A DNA stretch of 52,284 nucleotides. Source: JAMXLO01 sp041487355 (lineage in GTDB: Bacteria > Pseudomonadota > Alphaproteobacteria > Acetobacterales > Acetobacteraceae). The translations under genes and the position numbers were made by a program. The notes under the pieces are model-generated. The model did no database searches, was not told the origin of the DNA, and was given only the letters and a program-made list of their open reading frames with translations. Of this stretch, positions 25,900 through 33,688 are shown piece by piece. The DNA is taken from positions 1 to 52,284 of the forward strand of contig JBGPND010000012.1 in the NCBI GenBank assembly GCA_041487355.1, in the 5' to 3' direction. Position 1 is the stretch's first letter. Every line of letters starts with the position of its first letter.

Positions 25900-26886
25900 T
25901 CAAGCGGCAGCCGGCAGTCCGGTCGCCAGATGGCAGCGCGCCAGATGGTCGTCGGCCAGTGGGGCCAGCACCTGTGGCAATTCGCAGCCCGCCCGGGCGA
26001 GCGGGCAGCGCGGAGCGAAGCGGCAGCCGCTTGGCATCGCATCGAGCGGCGGCACCCGACCAGGGATCGCCACGAGGTCCTGCGCATCGCGGTCCATGCG
26101 TGGGATCGCGGCAAACAGCGCGCGCGTATAAGGATGCGCAGGGCGCGCGAACACCTCGGCCACCGGCGCCTGCTCGACGATCTGGCCGGCATACATCACC
26201 GCCACCCGGTCGGCGATCTGCGCCACCACGCCGAGATTGTGCGTGATGAACAGCATCGCCATGCCGTAGCGCTGCTTCAGGTCGGCAAGCAAGCCAAGCA
26301 CCTGCGCCTGGATCGTCACGTCCAGCGCCGTGGTCGGTTCGTCTGCCAGCAGCACCGCCGGTTCGCACGCCAGCGCCATCGCGATCATCACCCGCTGGCG
26401 CATGCCTCCTGAGAACTGGTGCGGATACTCGTGGAATCGCTGCGCGGCGGTCGGAATCTTCACCTCCTCCAGTACCGCAAGCGCCTTCGCATCGGCTGCG
26501 CTGCGCGACAGCGCCTGGTGGACGATCAGTGACTCAGCCACCTGGGCGCCGATCGTCATCACCGGGTTGAGGCTGGTCATCGGCTCCTGGAAGATCATCG
26601 CCACACGGTTGCCGCGGAGCTTCTCCAGCTCCGGCTCGCGCAGGCCGACCAGATTGCGCCCTTCCAGCAGAATCCGCCCCTCGGCGACCCGCCCCTGCGG
26701 CTGCGGCACCAGGCCCATGATCGAGAGCGCGGTGACCGACTTGCCGCAGCCGGACTCGCCGACCAGGGCCAGCGTCTCCCGTGGGGTCAGCGCGAACGAC
26801 ACGCCATCCACCGCCGCATACCAGGAGCCCGCCTGCCGGAACTCGGTGCGGAGCTGCTCGACGGCCAATACGTTTCCCGCTTGCAT
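25900..26886 (-). CDS. ABC transporter ATP-binding protein (oligopeptide/dipeptide, DppD/OppD-like)
   Basis: A 328-aa nucleotide-binding subunit. Walker A GESGCGKS (about 40-47), the IFQEPMTSLNP Q-loop, LSGGMRQRVMIAMAL signature and LLADEPTTALDV Walker B are intact. The C-terminal oligo_HPY extension shows the cysteines of a 4Fe-4S-like motif seen in OppD proteins (CRFAPRCPLARAGCE). No DppF partner, permease or binding protein is adjacent, so this copy is separated from its operon or serves other modules. It is divergent from the FAD oxidase and converges on the hydrolase. Confidence 0.9.
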   Translation of the reverse strand: MQAGNVLAVEQLRTEFRQAGSWYAAVDGVSFALTPRETLALVGESGCGKSVTALSIMGLVPQPQGRVAEGRILLEGRNLVGLREPELEKLRGNRVAMIFQEPMTSLNPVMTIGAQVAESLIVHQALSRSAADAKALAVLEEVKIPTAAQRFHEYPHQFSGGMRQRVMIAMALACEPAVLLADEPTTALDVTIQAQVLGLLADLKQRYGMAMLFITHNLGVVAQIADRVAVMYAGQIVEQAPVAEVFARPAHPYTRALFAAIPRMDRDAQDLVAIPGRVPPLDAMPSGCRFAPRCPLARAGCELPQVLAPLADDHLARCHLATGLPAAA

Positions 26887-26945
26887 GGCTTGCCAGCGTG
26901 GCCGCGCTGTCCCAATCCTGCAAGCAATACGCCTGAGGACCAGCG

Positions 26946-28235
26946 ATGCCCGAACCCGTCGACACGGTGATCGCAGCCGCCCGCGAATTTCTGGGCGACC
27001 GCATCACGACCAATGCCACGCTGCGCGAGCACCACTCGCATGGCCAGGACACCCAGCCGCCCGTCCTGCCGGACGCCGTGGCGTTCGTCGAGACGTCCGA
27101 GGAGGCGGCGCGCCTGCTCTCGCTGTGCCATGCCGAGCGTGTGCCGGTGGTCGCCTGGGGCGCCGGCACCTCCCTGGAAGGTCACGTGACGCCGGTGCGC
27201 GGCGGCATCACGATGGACCTCTCACGCATGACCCGCATCATCGAAGCAAGCCAGGCAGACATGGACTGCCGCGTGGAGGCCGGCGTGACGCGGGACCAGC
27301 TCAACGAGCATCTGCGCGACCAGGGCTTGTTCTTCCCGGTCGATCCCGGCACCTCGCTGTGCACCATCGGCGGGATGTGCGCGACGCGGGCCTCCGGCAC
27401 CAATGCGGTGCGCTACGGCACAATTCGGGAAAACGTGCTGGGGCTGACGGTGGCGCTGGCCGATGGGCGGCTGATCCGCACCGGCGGCCGCGTGCGCAAG
27501 TCCGCCACCGGCTACGACCTGACGCGGCTGTTCATCGGCTCGGAGGGCACGCTCGGCGTGATCACCGAGATCCAGCTCCGGCTGCATGGCATCCCGGAGG
27601 CCATGTCGTCCGCCACCTGCCAATTCCCCACGTTGCGCGGCGCGGTCGAGACGGTGATCGCCATCCTGCAGAGCGGAATTCCCGTCGCACGGATGGAGCT
27701 GCTCGACGAGGTGCAGATGGCGGCCTGCATCGCCTACTCAAAGCTGGAAGGCCTGGAGCCGCTTCCCAGCCTGTTCTTCGAATTCCACGGCACTACGGCT
27801 GCGGTAGCCGAACAGGCACAGCAGGCCGAAGAGATCGCTGCCGGCTACGACGGCAAGGGCTTCCGCTGGGCCACCGATGCGGCCGAACGCGGCAAGCTGT
27901 GGAAGGCGCGGCATGATGCGCTGTGGGCGTGCCTGGCACTGAAGCCGGGCCACAAGGGCATCGCGACGGACGCTATCGTGCCGATCTCGCGTTTGGACGA
28001 GGCGATTCTTGGCGCGAAGCAGGACATCGCCGCCTCGGGGCTGACCGCGCCAATCGTCGGCCATGTCGGCGACGGGAACTTCCATACGGTGATCCTGGTG
28101 CCGCCGGAGCCGGATGGGCTGCAGCGTGCCTGGGACCTCGACAAGAAGATCGTCGCGCGCGCGCTGTCACTTGGCGGCTCGTGCAGCGGCGAGCATGGGG
28201 TGGGGATCGGCAAGCGCGAGTTTCTCGAACAGTAG
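26946..28235 (+). CDS. GlcD/D-lactate-dehydrogenase-like FAD oxidase, truncated by TAG
   Basis: A 429-aa flavoprotein of the FAD-linked oxidase (VAO) family, acting on 2-hydroxyacids such as D-lactate or glycolate. AWGAGTSLEGHVTPVRGG and the FAD-binding DPGTSLCTIGGMCATRASG region are clear, as are the C-terminal-domain motifs HVGDGNFH and CSGEHGVGIGKREF. The frame stops at TAG (28233-28235) after FLEQ, where the repeat copy at 29039 has GAG. About 30 codons (HGAEALAVMRSV to GKIFLN) remain readable to TGA 28328. The protein thus lacks its last segment; whether it still folds is unknown. GAGGA precedes the ATG. Confidence 0.85.
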   Translation: MPEPVDTVIAAAREFLGDRITTNATLREHHSHGQDTQPPVLPDAVAFVETSEEAARLLSLCHAERVPVVAWGAGTSLEGHVTPVRGGITMDLSRMTRIIEASQADMDCRVEAGVTRDQLNEHLRDQGLFFPVDPGTSLCTIGGMCATRASGTNAVRYGTIRENVLGLTVALADGRLIRTGGRVRKSATGYDLTRLFIGSEGTLGVITEIQLRLHGIPEAMSSATCQFPTLRGAVETVIAILQSGIPVARMELLDEVQMAACIAYSKLEGLEPLPSLFFEFHGTTAAVAEQAQQAEEIAAGYDGKGFRWATDAAERGKLWKARHDALWACLALKPGHKGIATDAIVPISRLDEAILGAKQDIAASGLTAPIVGHVGDGNFHTVILVPPEPDGLQRAWDLDKKIVARALSLGGSCSGEHGVGIGKREFLEQ

Positions 28236-28328
28236 CACGGTGCCGAGGCTCTGGCGGTGATGCGCTCGGTGAAGCAGGCGCTGGATCCGCGGGGGATTCT
28301 GAACCCGGGGAAGATATTCCTGAATTGA
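28042..28328 (+). repeat. 287-bp direct repeat, copy 1 (3' end of FAD oxidase)
   Basis: This segment, from TGACCGCGCC to the original TGA stop, recurs without gaps at 29039-29325. By eye I count about 27 differences (about 90% identity), most at third codon positions. Copy 1 holds the in-frame TAG; copy 2 does not. Confidence 0.9.
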
Positions 28329-28399
28329 GACGGGACCGAGTCAATGACAGCGTGGCGTTGTGCTTCCCGGGCGACGATCGGCGGGCACGGCTAAAGCGC

Positions 28400-28430
28400 T
28401 TGCCTGCACATAACAGAATGCTATATTCTG
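28400..28430 (+). promoter_or_regulatory. Promoter and palindromic operator of the relE-type TA pair
   Basis: TTGCCT (28400-28405) and TATATT (28422-28427) form a plausible -35/-10 pair with a 16-bp spacer. CAGAAT-N5-ATTCTG (28414-28430) is a perfect 17-bp palindrome covering the -10, three bases before the toxin ATG. This layout fits autorepression by the HTH antitoxin. Confidence 0.55.
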
Positions 28431-28433
28431 CCG

Positions 28434-28682
28434 ATGAAGCGGATCCGCTACACGGCCGACGCGCTGAAGTCTCTGAAGCGCCACGCCGATAGGGCTGATC
28501 GCATCATGCGAGCGATGCGGGAATACGCCGACGGCACCGGCGCGCACGCAAACAACGTCAAGGCTCTGCAAGGGACATCGGCGCTTCGCTTGCGGGTCGG
28601 CCAATCTCGCGTGGTGTTCGGCGAAACGGATACCGAAATCATCGTCACCGGACTCGGTCCGCGTGGCAGCATCTACGATTGA
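28434..28682 (+). CDS. RelE/ParE-type toxin
   Basis: An 82-aa protein of the type II toxin superfamily. The pattern is MKRIRYTADALKSLKRHADRADRIMRAMREY (two N-terminal helices after a first strand) followed by VKALQGTSALRLRVGQSRVVF and a final IIVTGLGPRGSIYD, the usual sheet with basic residues. RelE-like members cleave ribosome-bound mRNA; ParE-like ones poison gyrase; sequence alone does not decide. The toxin comes first and the HTH antitoxin second, as in higBA-type loci. Its TGA overlaps the region of the antitoxin start. Confidence 0.85.
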   Translation: MKRIRYTADALKSLKRHADRADRIMRAMREYADGTGAHANNVKALQGTSALRLRVGQSRVVFGETDTEIIVTGLGPRGSIYD

Positions 28683-28693
28683 CGGAGGACACG

Positions 28694-29041
28694 ATGCAGA
28701 CCACACGCGGCCCGAACGGTGAGGACATGGTGTTGCTGAGCCGCGATGAATATGAGGACCTGCTCGACGCACGCGGCCACGAAGCCGCCATGCGGGCTGT
28801 CGGATCAGGCGCGATGGAGACGCTGGCCGAACAGGACGCCGTCGCCTACCTGGCGGCGAAGACGCCGCTTGCATTCTGGCGTCGCCACCGCGGGACGACA
28901 CAGCAGGCGCTTGCCGAAGCCGTCGGCGTGTCGCAGGCCTACATCGCCCAGATCGAGAATAGCGTGCGGGAGGGCAGCCCCGTCATGCTCCGGGACATCG
29001 CGCGTGTGCTGCGGATCAGAATGGAGGACCTTGTCCCGTGA
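28694..29041 (+). CDS. XRE-family HTH antitoxin
   Basis: A 115-aa antitoxin. The start at 28694 has GGAGG five bases upstream; a TTG at 28679 is an alternative. N-terminal residues 1-50 (MVLLSRDEYEDLLDARGHEAAM) resemble the toxin-binding part of Phd/YefM-like antitoxins, while WRRHRGTTQQALAEAVGVSQAYIAQIE (about 63-89) is a helix-turn-helix. It should neutralise the upstream toxin and bind the palindrome before it. The stop codon TGA (29039-29041) is the first triplet of repeat copy 2, so its natural C-terminus may have been altered by the rearrangement. Confidence 0.85.
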   Translation: MQTTRGPNGEDMVLLSRDEYEDLLDARGHEAAMRAVGSGAMETLAEQDAVAYLAAKTPLAFWRRHRGTTQQALAEAVGVSQAYIAQIENSVREGSPVMLRDIARVLRIRMEDLVP

Positions 29042-29325
29042 CCGCGCCGATCGTGGGCCATGTCGGTGACGGCAATTTTCATACTGTGATCCTGGTGCCG
29101 CCGGAGCCGGACGGGCTGCAGCGTGCGTGGGATCTCGACAAGAAGATCGTCGCGCGCGCGCTGGCGCTCGGCGGGTCGTGCAGCGGCGAGCACGGCGTGG
29201 GTATCGGCAAGCGCGAGTTCCTCGAACAGGAGCACGGCGCCGAGGCGCTGGCGGTGATGCGGTCCGTGAAGCAGGCGCTGGATCCGCGGGGGATTCTGAA
29301 CCCGGGGAAGATTTTTTTAAATTGA
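29038..29325 (+). pseudogene. Duplicated C-terminal fragment of the FAD oxidase
   Basis: A 95-codon frame from GTG 29038 reproduces the last part of the FAD-linked oxidase: HVGDGNFH, then CSGEHGVGIGKREFLEQEHGAEAL and the native C-terminus GILNPGKIFLN. It is repeat copy 2 (29039-29325), with GAG where copy 1 has the premature TAG. GTGA overlaps the antitoxin stop, so it could be translated by coupling, but without the FAD domain it cannot be an enzyme alone. Best read as a remnant left when the toxin-antitoxin segment arrived. Confidence 0.85.
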
Positions 29326-29717
29326 GGGGCGGTGGTGTCTGTTGCGGGGGAGCGTGAGGCTGCGGGGTGGATGTCGGTCTTGGGTGGGAAGGCGACCGTC
29401 TGCTTCACGCATCGATGCGGCGACTCCAGACATTCGCCTCACGGCAAGGGTTGGCCAAAGGGAGACCGGCAGCTTTCTGACGGAGAGTCGAATAAGCGGC
29501 CACTCATTCAGGTTGCTGTCGGTCGGCGGTTCACGATCCAGGCTGCGTGAAAACGCGGTCTTCAATGGGTGGCGCGCAACGTAGTATCCACACGACGGTT
29601 CGGGAAGAACGAAGGATCCAGAGCGGTCACAGCATGGTTCCAAGCACGAGCCGCTGGATTCAGCTTGTGCTCCCGCGCTACGGTCTGCGCTGCCATCCGA
29701 ACTGGTGAAGCAAATAT
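29326..29717. other. Gene-free stretch beside the defence-like operon
   Basis: 392 bp with no gene I can support on either strand and no strong terminator. Base composition shifts here from the GC-rich backbone towards the lower-GC operon. Short frames show no recognisable protein. Confidence 0.5.
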
Positions 29718-30653
29718 CTATGCAAGATGTATCGGATATAGCCAGCTTCGCCCAACGCCCGTACTTGTCTCCCGAGAATACGAGTCGATTGAGGGGAGGA
29801 TGATGCTGGCTGGTGCGTTTTCCAGTTCCGACAGGAAGAACAACCCGAAGCCTAGCGCCTGGACCTTGGTGGCGAGCGGACAGAGATACAGGTTTGTAAC
29901 TGGCCGTCTTGCATTCATCTCTCGCCATGCGCGGGAAAGGGTGGCTGCAGTCACGAACGGATCGTTTGCGCTTGCGAAATAGACCGATTCGTCGTTTGGC
30001 CTTGCCGAGACAGACGACACGCGGTCCAGGCGGAGCAGGCTCTCATGATACATGTCTGCGCTGAGCGAGGGCAGGCTGTGAAGTTGGACGAGACGTGCGT
30101 TGTCCTTGTGGAGAATCGCGCGGGCCATTGGAACGTCGTCATAACCCACGCCGAGCAGGAGCACATCGTTGCTGACGTCAGATTGATGGGGTCCCTCGAA
30201 ACCCTCGACCTGCCGAACAATCGAGACCCGCTCAGAGAATGTCGTGTCGGCTTTTCGATAATAGTGCAGTGGCTCTGTGTAAAGCACGTCGAAGACCGTG
30301 ATTCCGATGTCCCTGAGGTACTTCATCAGGAACAGGACGTGGCTCCGCATAAACCCTGTGATGTCGATGCAGAGGCGCGAACCGGCTTCAAGCGACGCCC
30401 GCATCGGTGCGAGCCCCGCCATGACGAGATCAGCTTCATCACGCTCGGTGAATAGCACGTGATGTGGAAGGTCTGCGACTTCGGCAGCGGAATAGTTGTA
30501 CTCCGGAAGTAGCCACCAGACTTTCGTCGCAGCGGCAATAGCGGAAAAGACCTCCCTGACGCGTGCGGTTTCGTTGTAGGCTGAGATGAAGATGTCGTGT
30601 GGAAGGCTGGCCGGGTCCTCGACTACCGCCTTTGCGTCGATGAAATAGCGCAT
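29718..30653 (-). CDS. Uncharacterised protein, last gene of defence-like operon
   Basis: A 311-aa soluble protein I do not recognise. It looks like two alpha/beta halves. The first has DIFISAYNETARVREVFSAI (about 20-39) and RLCIDITGFMRSHVLFLMKYL (about 93-113). The second has LLLGVGYDDVPMARAIL, then LVQLHSLPSLSADMYHESLLR and FASANDPFVTAATL. The C-terminus carries SYSRETSTGVGRSWLYPI. The alternating hydrophobic strands and short polar loops suggest Rossmann-like nucleotide or ligand binding, which is inference. It follows the ATPase gene by 14 bp and shares its low GC, so it is a full part of the four-gene operon, possibly the sensor or effector. Confidence 0.82.
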   Translation of the reverse strand: MRYFIDAKAVVEDPASLPHDIFISAYNETARVREVFSAIAAATKVWWLLPEYNYSAAEVADLPHHVLFTERDEADLVMAGLAPMRASLEAGSRLCIDITGFMRSHVLFLMKYLRDIGITVFDVLYTEPLHYYRKADTTFSERVSIVRQVEGFEGPHQSDVSNDVLLLGVGYDDVPMARAILHKDNARLVQLHSLPSLSADMYHESLLRLDRVSSVSARPNDESVYFASANDPFVTAATLSRAWREMNARRPVTNLYLCPLATKVQALGFGLFFLSELENAPASIILPSIDSYSRETSTGVGRSWLYPIHLA

Positions 30654-30667
30654 GTTGTTGGCTCTGG

Positions 30668-32671
30668 TCAGAGCAGCGTGGTCTGGCCGTTAGAATGTTG
30701 CCACATATGTGGTGCATTCATTTTGGCGATTCGCGATTGGACGAGTTGTACGAGACCATCTCGTTCTGCGGGGTCGAATATTGCGTTGGCCAACTCCGCT
30801 TTAAGTTCAATCGCTCCGCGCCTGTGGTGGGATAGCTCCCAGCGGGGTGCAAGCATGGGAGCAAACTGGAACTTCGCGTCGATGGATCTGTGGTTTCTGT
30901 TCTTCGCCCCTTCCGGGATCCGGATGAGGTGGGACCATTTTTCAGCGGTCGACAATATGTTTCTACTTCTGTCCGTCAGCTTGTCGAGGGTGACTGAGAA
31001 AGTACAGAGATCGCATTCCGAAGGCGCGTCGCTAAAGCGGATGCTGCGGAAAAGGAGGGCAAGCCCTTCCATGGAGTCGCGCACGTCCGACGCGTCTGCG
31101 TCTGGCTGCGCATCGTCCCAGAACGATTTGGCTCCCTCAATCACCCCATTAGTCTGTGACGCTATGCTTATCTTCCCTCCAGCGAATGGGTGCTCACCAG
31201 CGAAGAGCGCGCGGCGATAGATGTGGGCTAGGATGACCAGCAGATTGCGCGGGATGCCCTGCGAGAGTTCGACCAGCGTGTCGAATCCAGCGTAAGGAAT
31301 AGGCTGTCGCGCAGCGCGATACATTTGTGCCAGGAGATCAGAGCTAAAGTGATCAAGCACCTGTGTGTAGTCCTTCGCAGCCGCGCGGCCATTCGCACGG
31401 AAAGCTAGCGCCTCTTGGGCAACTTCCTTTGCTGTGGGGACCGCCAGGGCCTCACCGCCCGACCACCGCCGCACAAATAAAAATGTGTTAACCTTCTCGA
31501 GAAGAGGATGGTCTGGCACACGCAGCGTCCTAATCACTTCGCCGACGACTTCTGCTGGGATGTTGGCGTCAGAGAGCTTGCGCTCGAGAGTTTGAATATG
31601 CGGGCGAGGTCTACCAGTGTCGTCGTAGCTCCTCATCAAGGCAAGGGTCGTGACCCGCCAGTAGTCCGACTTGTCAAGTTCCTCGAAGGCGCTTGTGAGC
31701 GACGTTTCGTCGCGAATCACAGAGGATAGACGGCCTTGCCGAAGTCGCCGCAGGGTCAGGTTAATAGCGAAGGCTCGATATTCCGCGCCGTGGTCCCGGA
31801 GGAACTTATCAAGTTCCACTTGTGCGAATTCGGACCCTGGCTTGATTGGTTCGCCGGAACCCAGCGTCTCGAATGTTTTCACACCATAGAGGCGCGCGCC
31901 TACTTTGATAGTGGCACGACCCTTCCGATACCGTATCAGAGTGTTCAAAAACTTCTGCTGATCACTCGTGAAGTTTTCAAGTTCATCAACAAGATACACG
32001 AACAGAGGATTGCCCAGCTCCGAGAATGTGTCGGCAACAAGATCGGGGATGCCGAAGAGGAGGCTACCCGTCGAGAAGGGAACCACAAGACTAGAAATGT
32101 CCCGCGTGATGGCGCTGTTATTGACGACAAAATCGATGTTCTTTTTGAGAGAGACTAGATACCGGAGGAGCTCCGCAAGAGTCCTGATTCTCACTTCTAC
32201 GTCGAAGAGGCCTCGGAGCCGACTCGCGAACGGTTCGGCCTGGGGCTCGTTGAATTTGTCCTTGATAGCCTCTTGGACTACTGACAGGAGACTCGTGGCC
32301 AGCCAAGTCTCGAAGTACATGCTGAACACGGTCGACCATGCTTCGGTGTCAAGGCCCTTGCCCGCAAACTTGTAGGTGTTGAGAGCCTCAGCGGGGACAT
32401 ATACTCCGGCGTAACGTTCAACTTTAATCGCGCTCACGAGATCGCCGTGACGGGCGGCCTGCACTGGTGCAGAACAGTAGCGCATCAGGTGCGTCTTGCC
32501 GCTGCCTTTGCCGCCGAGCAGAAACATCGGCGTGATGGATGTGGGCTGTAGGACTGCGACCAGTCCACCATGTTGCTCGGCGATATCAACCCAGTGGCCG
32601 AGTATCTCCTCGCTTGAGTAGTGCGACGCCTTTTGGAGGTCGAATGGGTTTTCGTCTGATCCACTCATCAC
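30668..32671 (-). CDS. ORC/Cdc6-like AAA+ ATPase of defence-like operon
   Basis: A 667-aa P-loop ATPase. Walker A is GGKGSGKT (53-60), Walker B is FVYLVDELENF with Asp 229 and Glu 230, and TIKVGAR (about 254-260) fits sensor 1. The long C-terminal part (270-667) is mostly helical with no enzymatic motif seen. The layout recalls ORC/Cdc6-like or STAND-like NTPases found in bacterial conflict systems; I recall a family named ORC-CDC6 ATPase for such proteins but cannot check it. The start is GTG 32671 or ATG 32668, immediately after the TGA of the phosphoribosyltransferase-like gene. No signal peptide or membrane segment is visible. Confidence 0.85.
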   Translation of the reverse strand: MMSGSDENPFDLQKASHYSSEEILGHWVDIAEQHGGLVAVLQPTSITPMFLLGGKGSGKTHLMRYCSAPVQAARHGDLVSAIKVERYAGVYVPAEALNTYKFAGKGLDTEAWSTVFSMYFETWLATSLLSVVQEAIKDKFNEPQAEPFASRLRGLFDVEVRIRTLAELLRYLVSLKKNIDFVVNNSAITRDISSLVVPFSTGSLLFGIPDLVADTFSELGNPLFVYLVDELENFTSDQQKFLNTLIRYRKGRATIKVGARLYGVKTFETLGSGEPIKPGSEFAQVELDKFLRDHGAEYRAFAINLTLRRLRQGRLSSVIRDETSLTSAFEELDKSDYWRVTTLALMRSYDDTGRPRPHIQTLERKLSDANIPAEVVGEVIRTLRVPDHPLLEKVNTFLFVRRWSGGEALAVPTAKEVAQEALAFRANGRAAAKDYTQVLDHFSSDLLAQMYRAARQPIPYAGFDTLVELSQGIPRNLLVILAHIYRRALFAGEHPFAGGKISIASQTNGVIEGAKSFWDDAQPDADASDVRDSMEGLALLFRSIRFSDAPSECDLCTFSVTLDKLTDRSRNILSTAEKWSHLIRIPEGAKNRNHRSIDAKFQFAPMLAPRWELSHHRRGAIELKAELANAIFDPAERDGLVQLVQSRIAKMNAPHMWQHSNGQTTLL

Positions 32672-33688
32672 TCAGACTTTCATATAGCGTCGAAGTGCCG
32701 CCGTCCACGGGATTGGCGAGCCGTTCGTGGGGTCGCGCCAGATGATCGGCAGCGTGTTGTCCGGAATGTTGTGGCTAAAGCCCAGGAGCAGCTGGCCATC
32801 ATCGAAGCCTCCGGCGTTCCCTGGAGCTAGGAGTTCGCCATAGCTCAAGGCAACTTTCGACAAGTGAGTGTCCTCTATTTGAGGTGGGCGAATCTTGAAA
32901 TACCGCGAGCCGTCAGAGACGCATCGGTAACTCTCATCGAGTTCGAAGATTGCTTTGGCATTGGCACCGAAGACAGTATTTTCACGTACGTTATTTATCC
33001 CCTTCGTGGTGGCGAATATGGAATAGTAAGCAATCTGGGCATCCGGCTTGGCCACTCTCAACTCCGTCAGGAAATTCTTGGAGTATCTGCAAGCGGTCTG
33101 TCCAGATCCGCAGACATCGTCGAGGAAGATGTACCTCTCGACGGTGGGGTCTGTAATGCAGCGCGTACCGCCGGACAGGCTGAATATCTGCGCCGTGTCC
33201 ATGAAGTTTTGTTTCTGAAGGCCATTCTCCTGCCTGAAGTAGTACAGTAGATGCACGCCGCTTTCGGACGGATTTCCTACCCCCATGAACCGCGTCCGGT
33301 CCATTGCGATCTCGAGTTCTCGCCTAATGACCAACTCATCTCGGGTGTTGCCGTTCTTCTGCCGTATCTCCTGGATCAATGGGATCAGGAACAGATCTCG
33401 ATAGAGGGCATGGAGGAGGACGCGTATCTCCCGAAGTCCGAAGTAGAGGAACTGCGACAGGAGGTAGAGAGCGTGGAGACGTTCTACTTCCAGTGCCAAT
33501 CCGGAACGACCGTCGAAGTTGTCGAGCCACCTCTCGACGGCCTGCTGGTCGATTCGGCGTTCCCATGCATAGTCACTCAGGATCAGGATCCGCTGCAGCA
33601 GTCGTTCCGACGACCGCCGAGCTTCGTGCGACCGATCGTCGGGGTCGACGAGGGAGCGCAGCGCGTCTAATGCGGAGGGGATTGACAT
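32672..33688 (-). CDS. Phosphoribosyltransferase-like protein of defence-like operon
   Basis: A 338-aa protein. The start at 33688 shares one base with the stop of the methyltransferase (TGATG). A helical N-terminal part (1-135) precedes a type I phosphoribosyltransferase-like core: ESGVHLLYYFRQENG (about 142-156) and YIFLDDVCGSGQTACRY (186-202), whose Asp-Asp and Gly-x-Gly-x-Thr match the PRPP-binding loop. Downstream YYSIFATTKG is the next strand. Such a domain transfers phosphoribosyl groups or binds nucleotides. I recall a conflict-associated family called PRTase-CE with this pattern; not verified. It lacks neighbours of purine or pyrimidine salvage, so a defence role is more likely. Confidence 0.82.
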   Translation of the reverse strand: MSIPSALDALRSLVDPDDRSHEARRSSERLLQRILILSDYAWERRIDQQAVERWLDNFDGRSGLALEVERLHALYLLSQFLYFGLREIRVLLHALYRDLFLIPLIQEIRQKNGNTRDELVIRRELEIAMDRTRFMGVGNPSESGVHLLYYFRQENGLQKQNFMDTAQIFSLSGGTRCITDPTVERYIFLDDVCGSGQTACRYSKNFLTELRVAKPDAQIAYYSIFATTKGINNVRENTVFGANAKAIFELDESYRCVSDGSRYFKIRPPQIEDTHLSKVALSYGELLAPGNAGGFDDGQLLLGFSHNIPDNTLPIIWRDPTNGSPIPWTAALRRYMKV

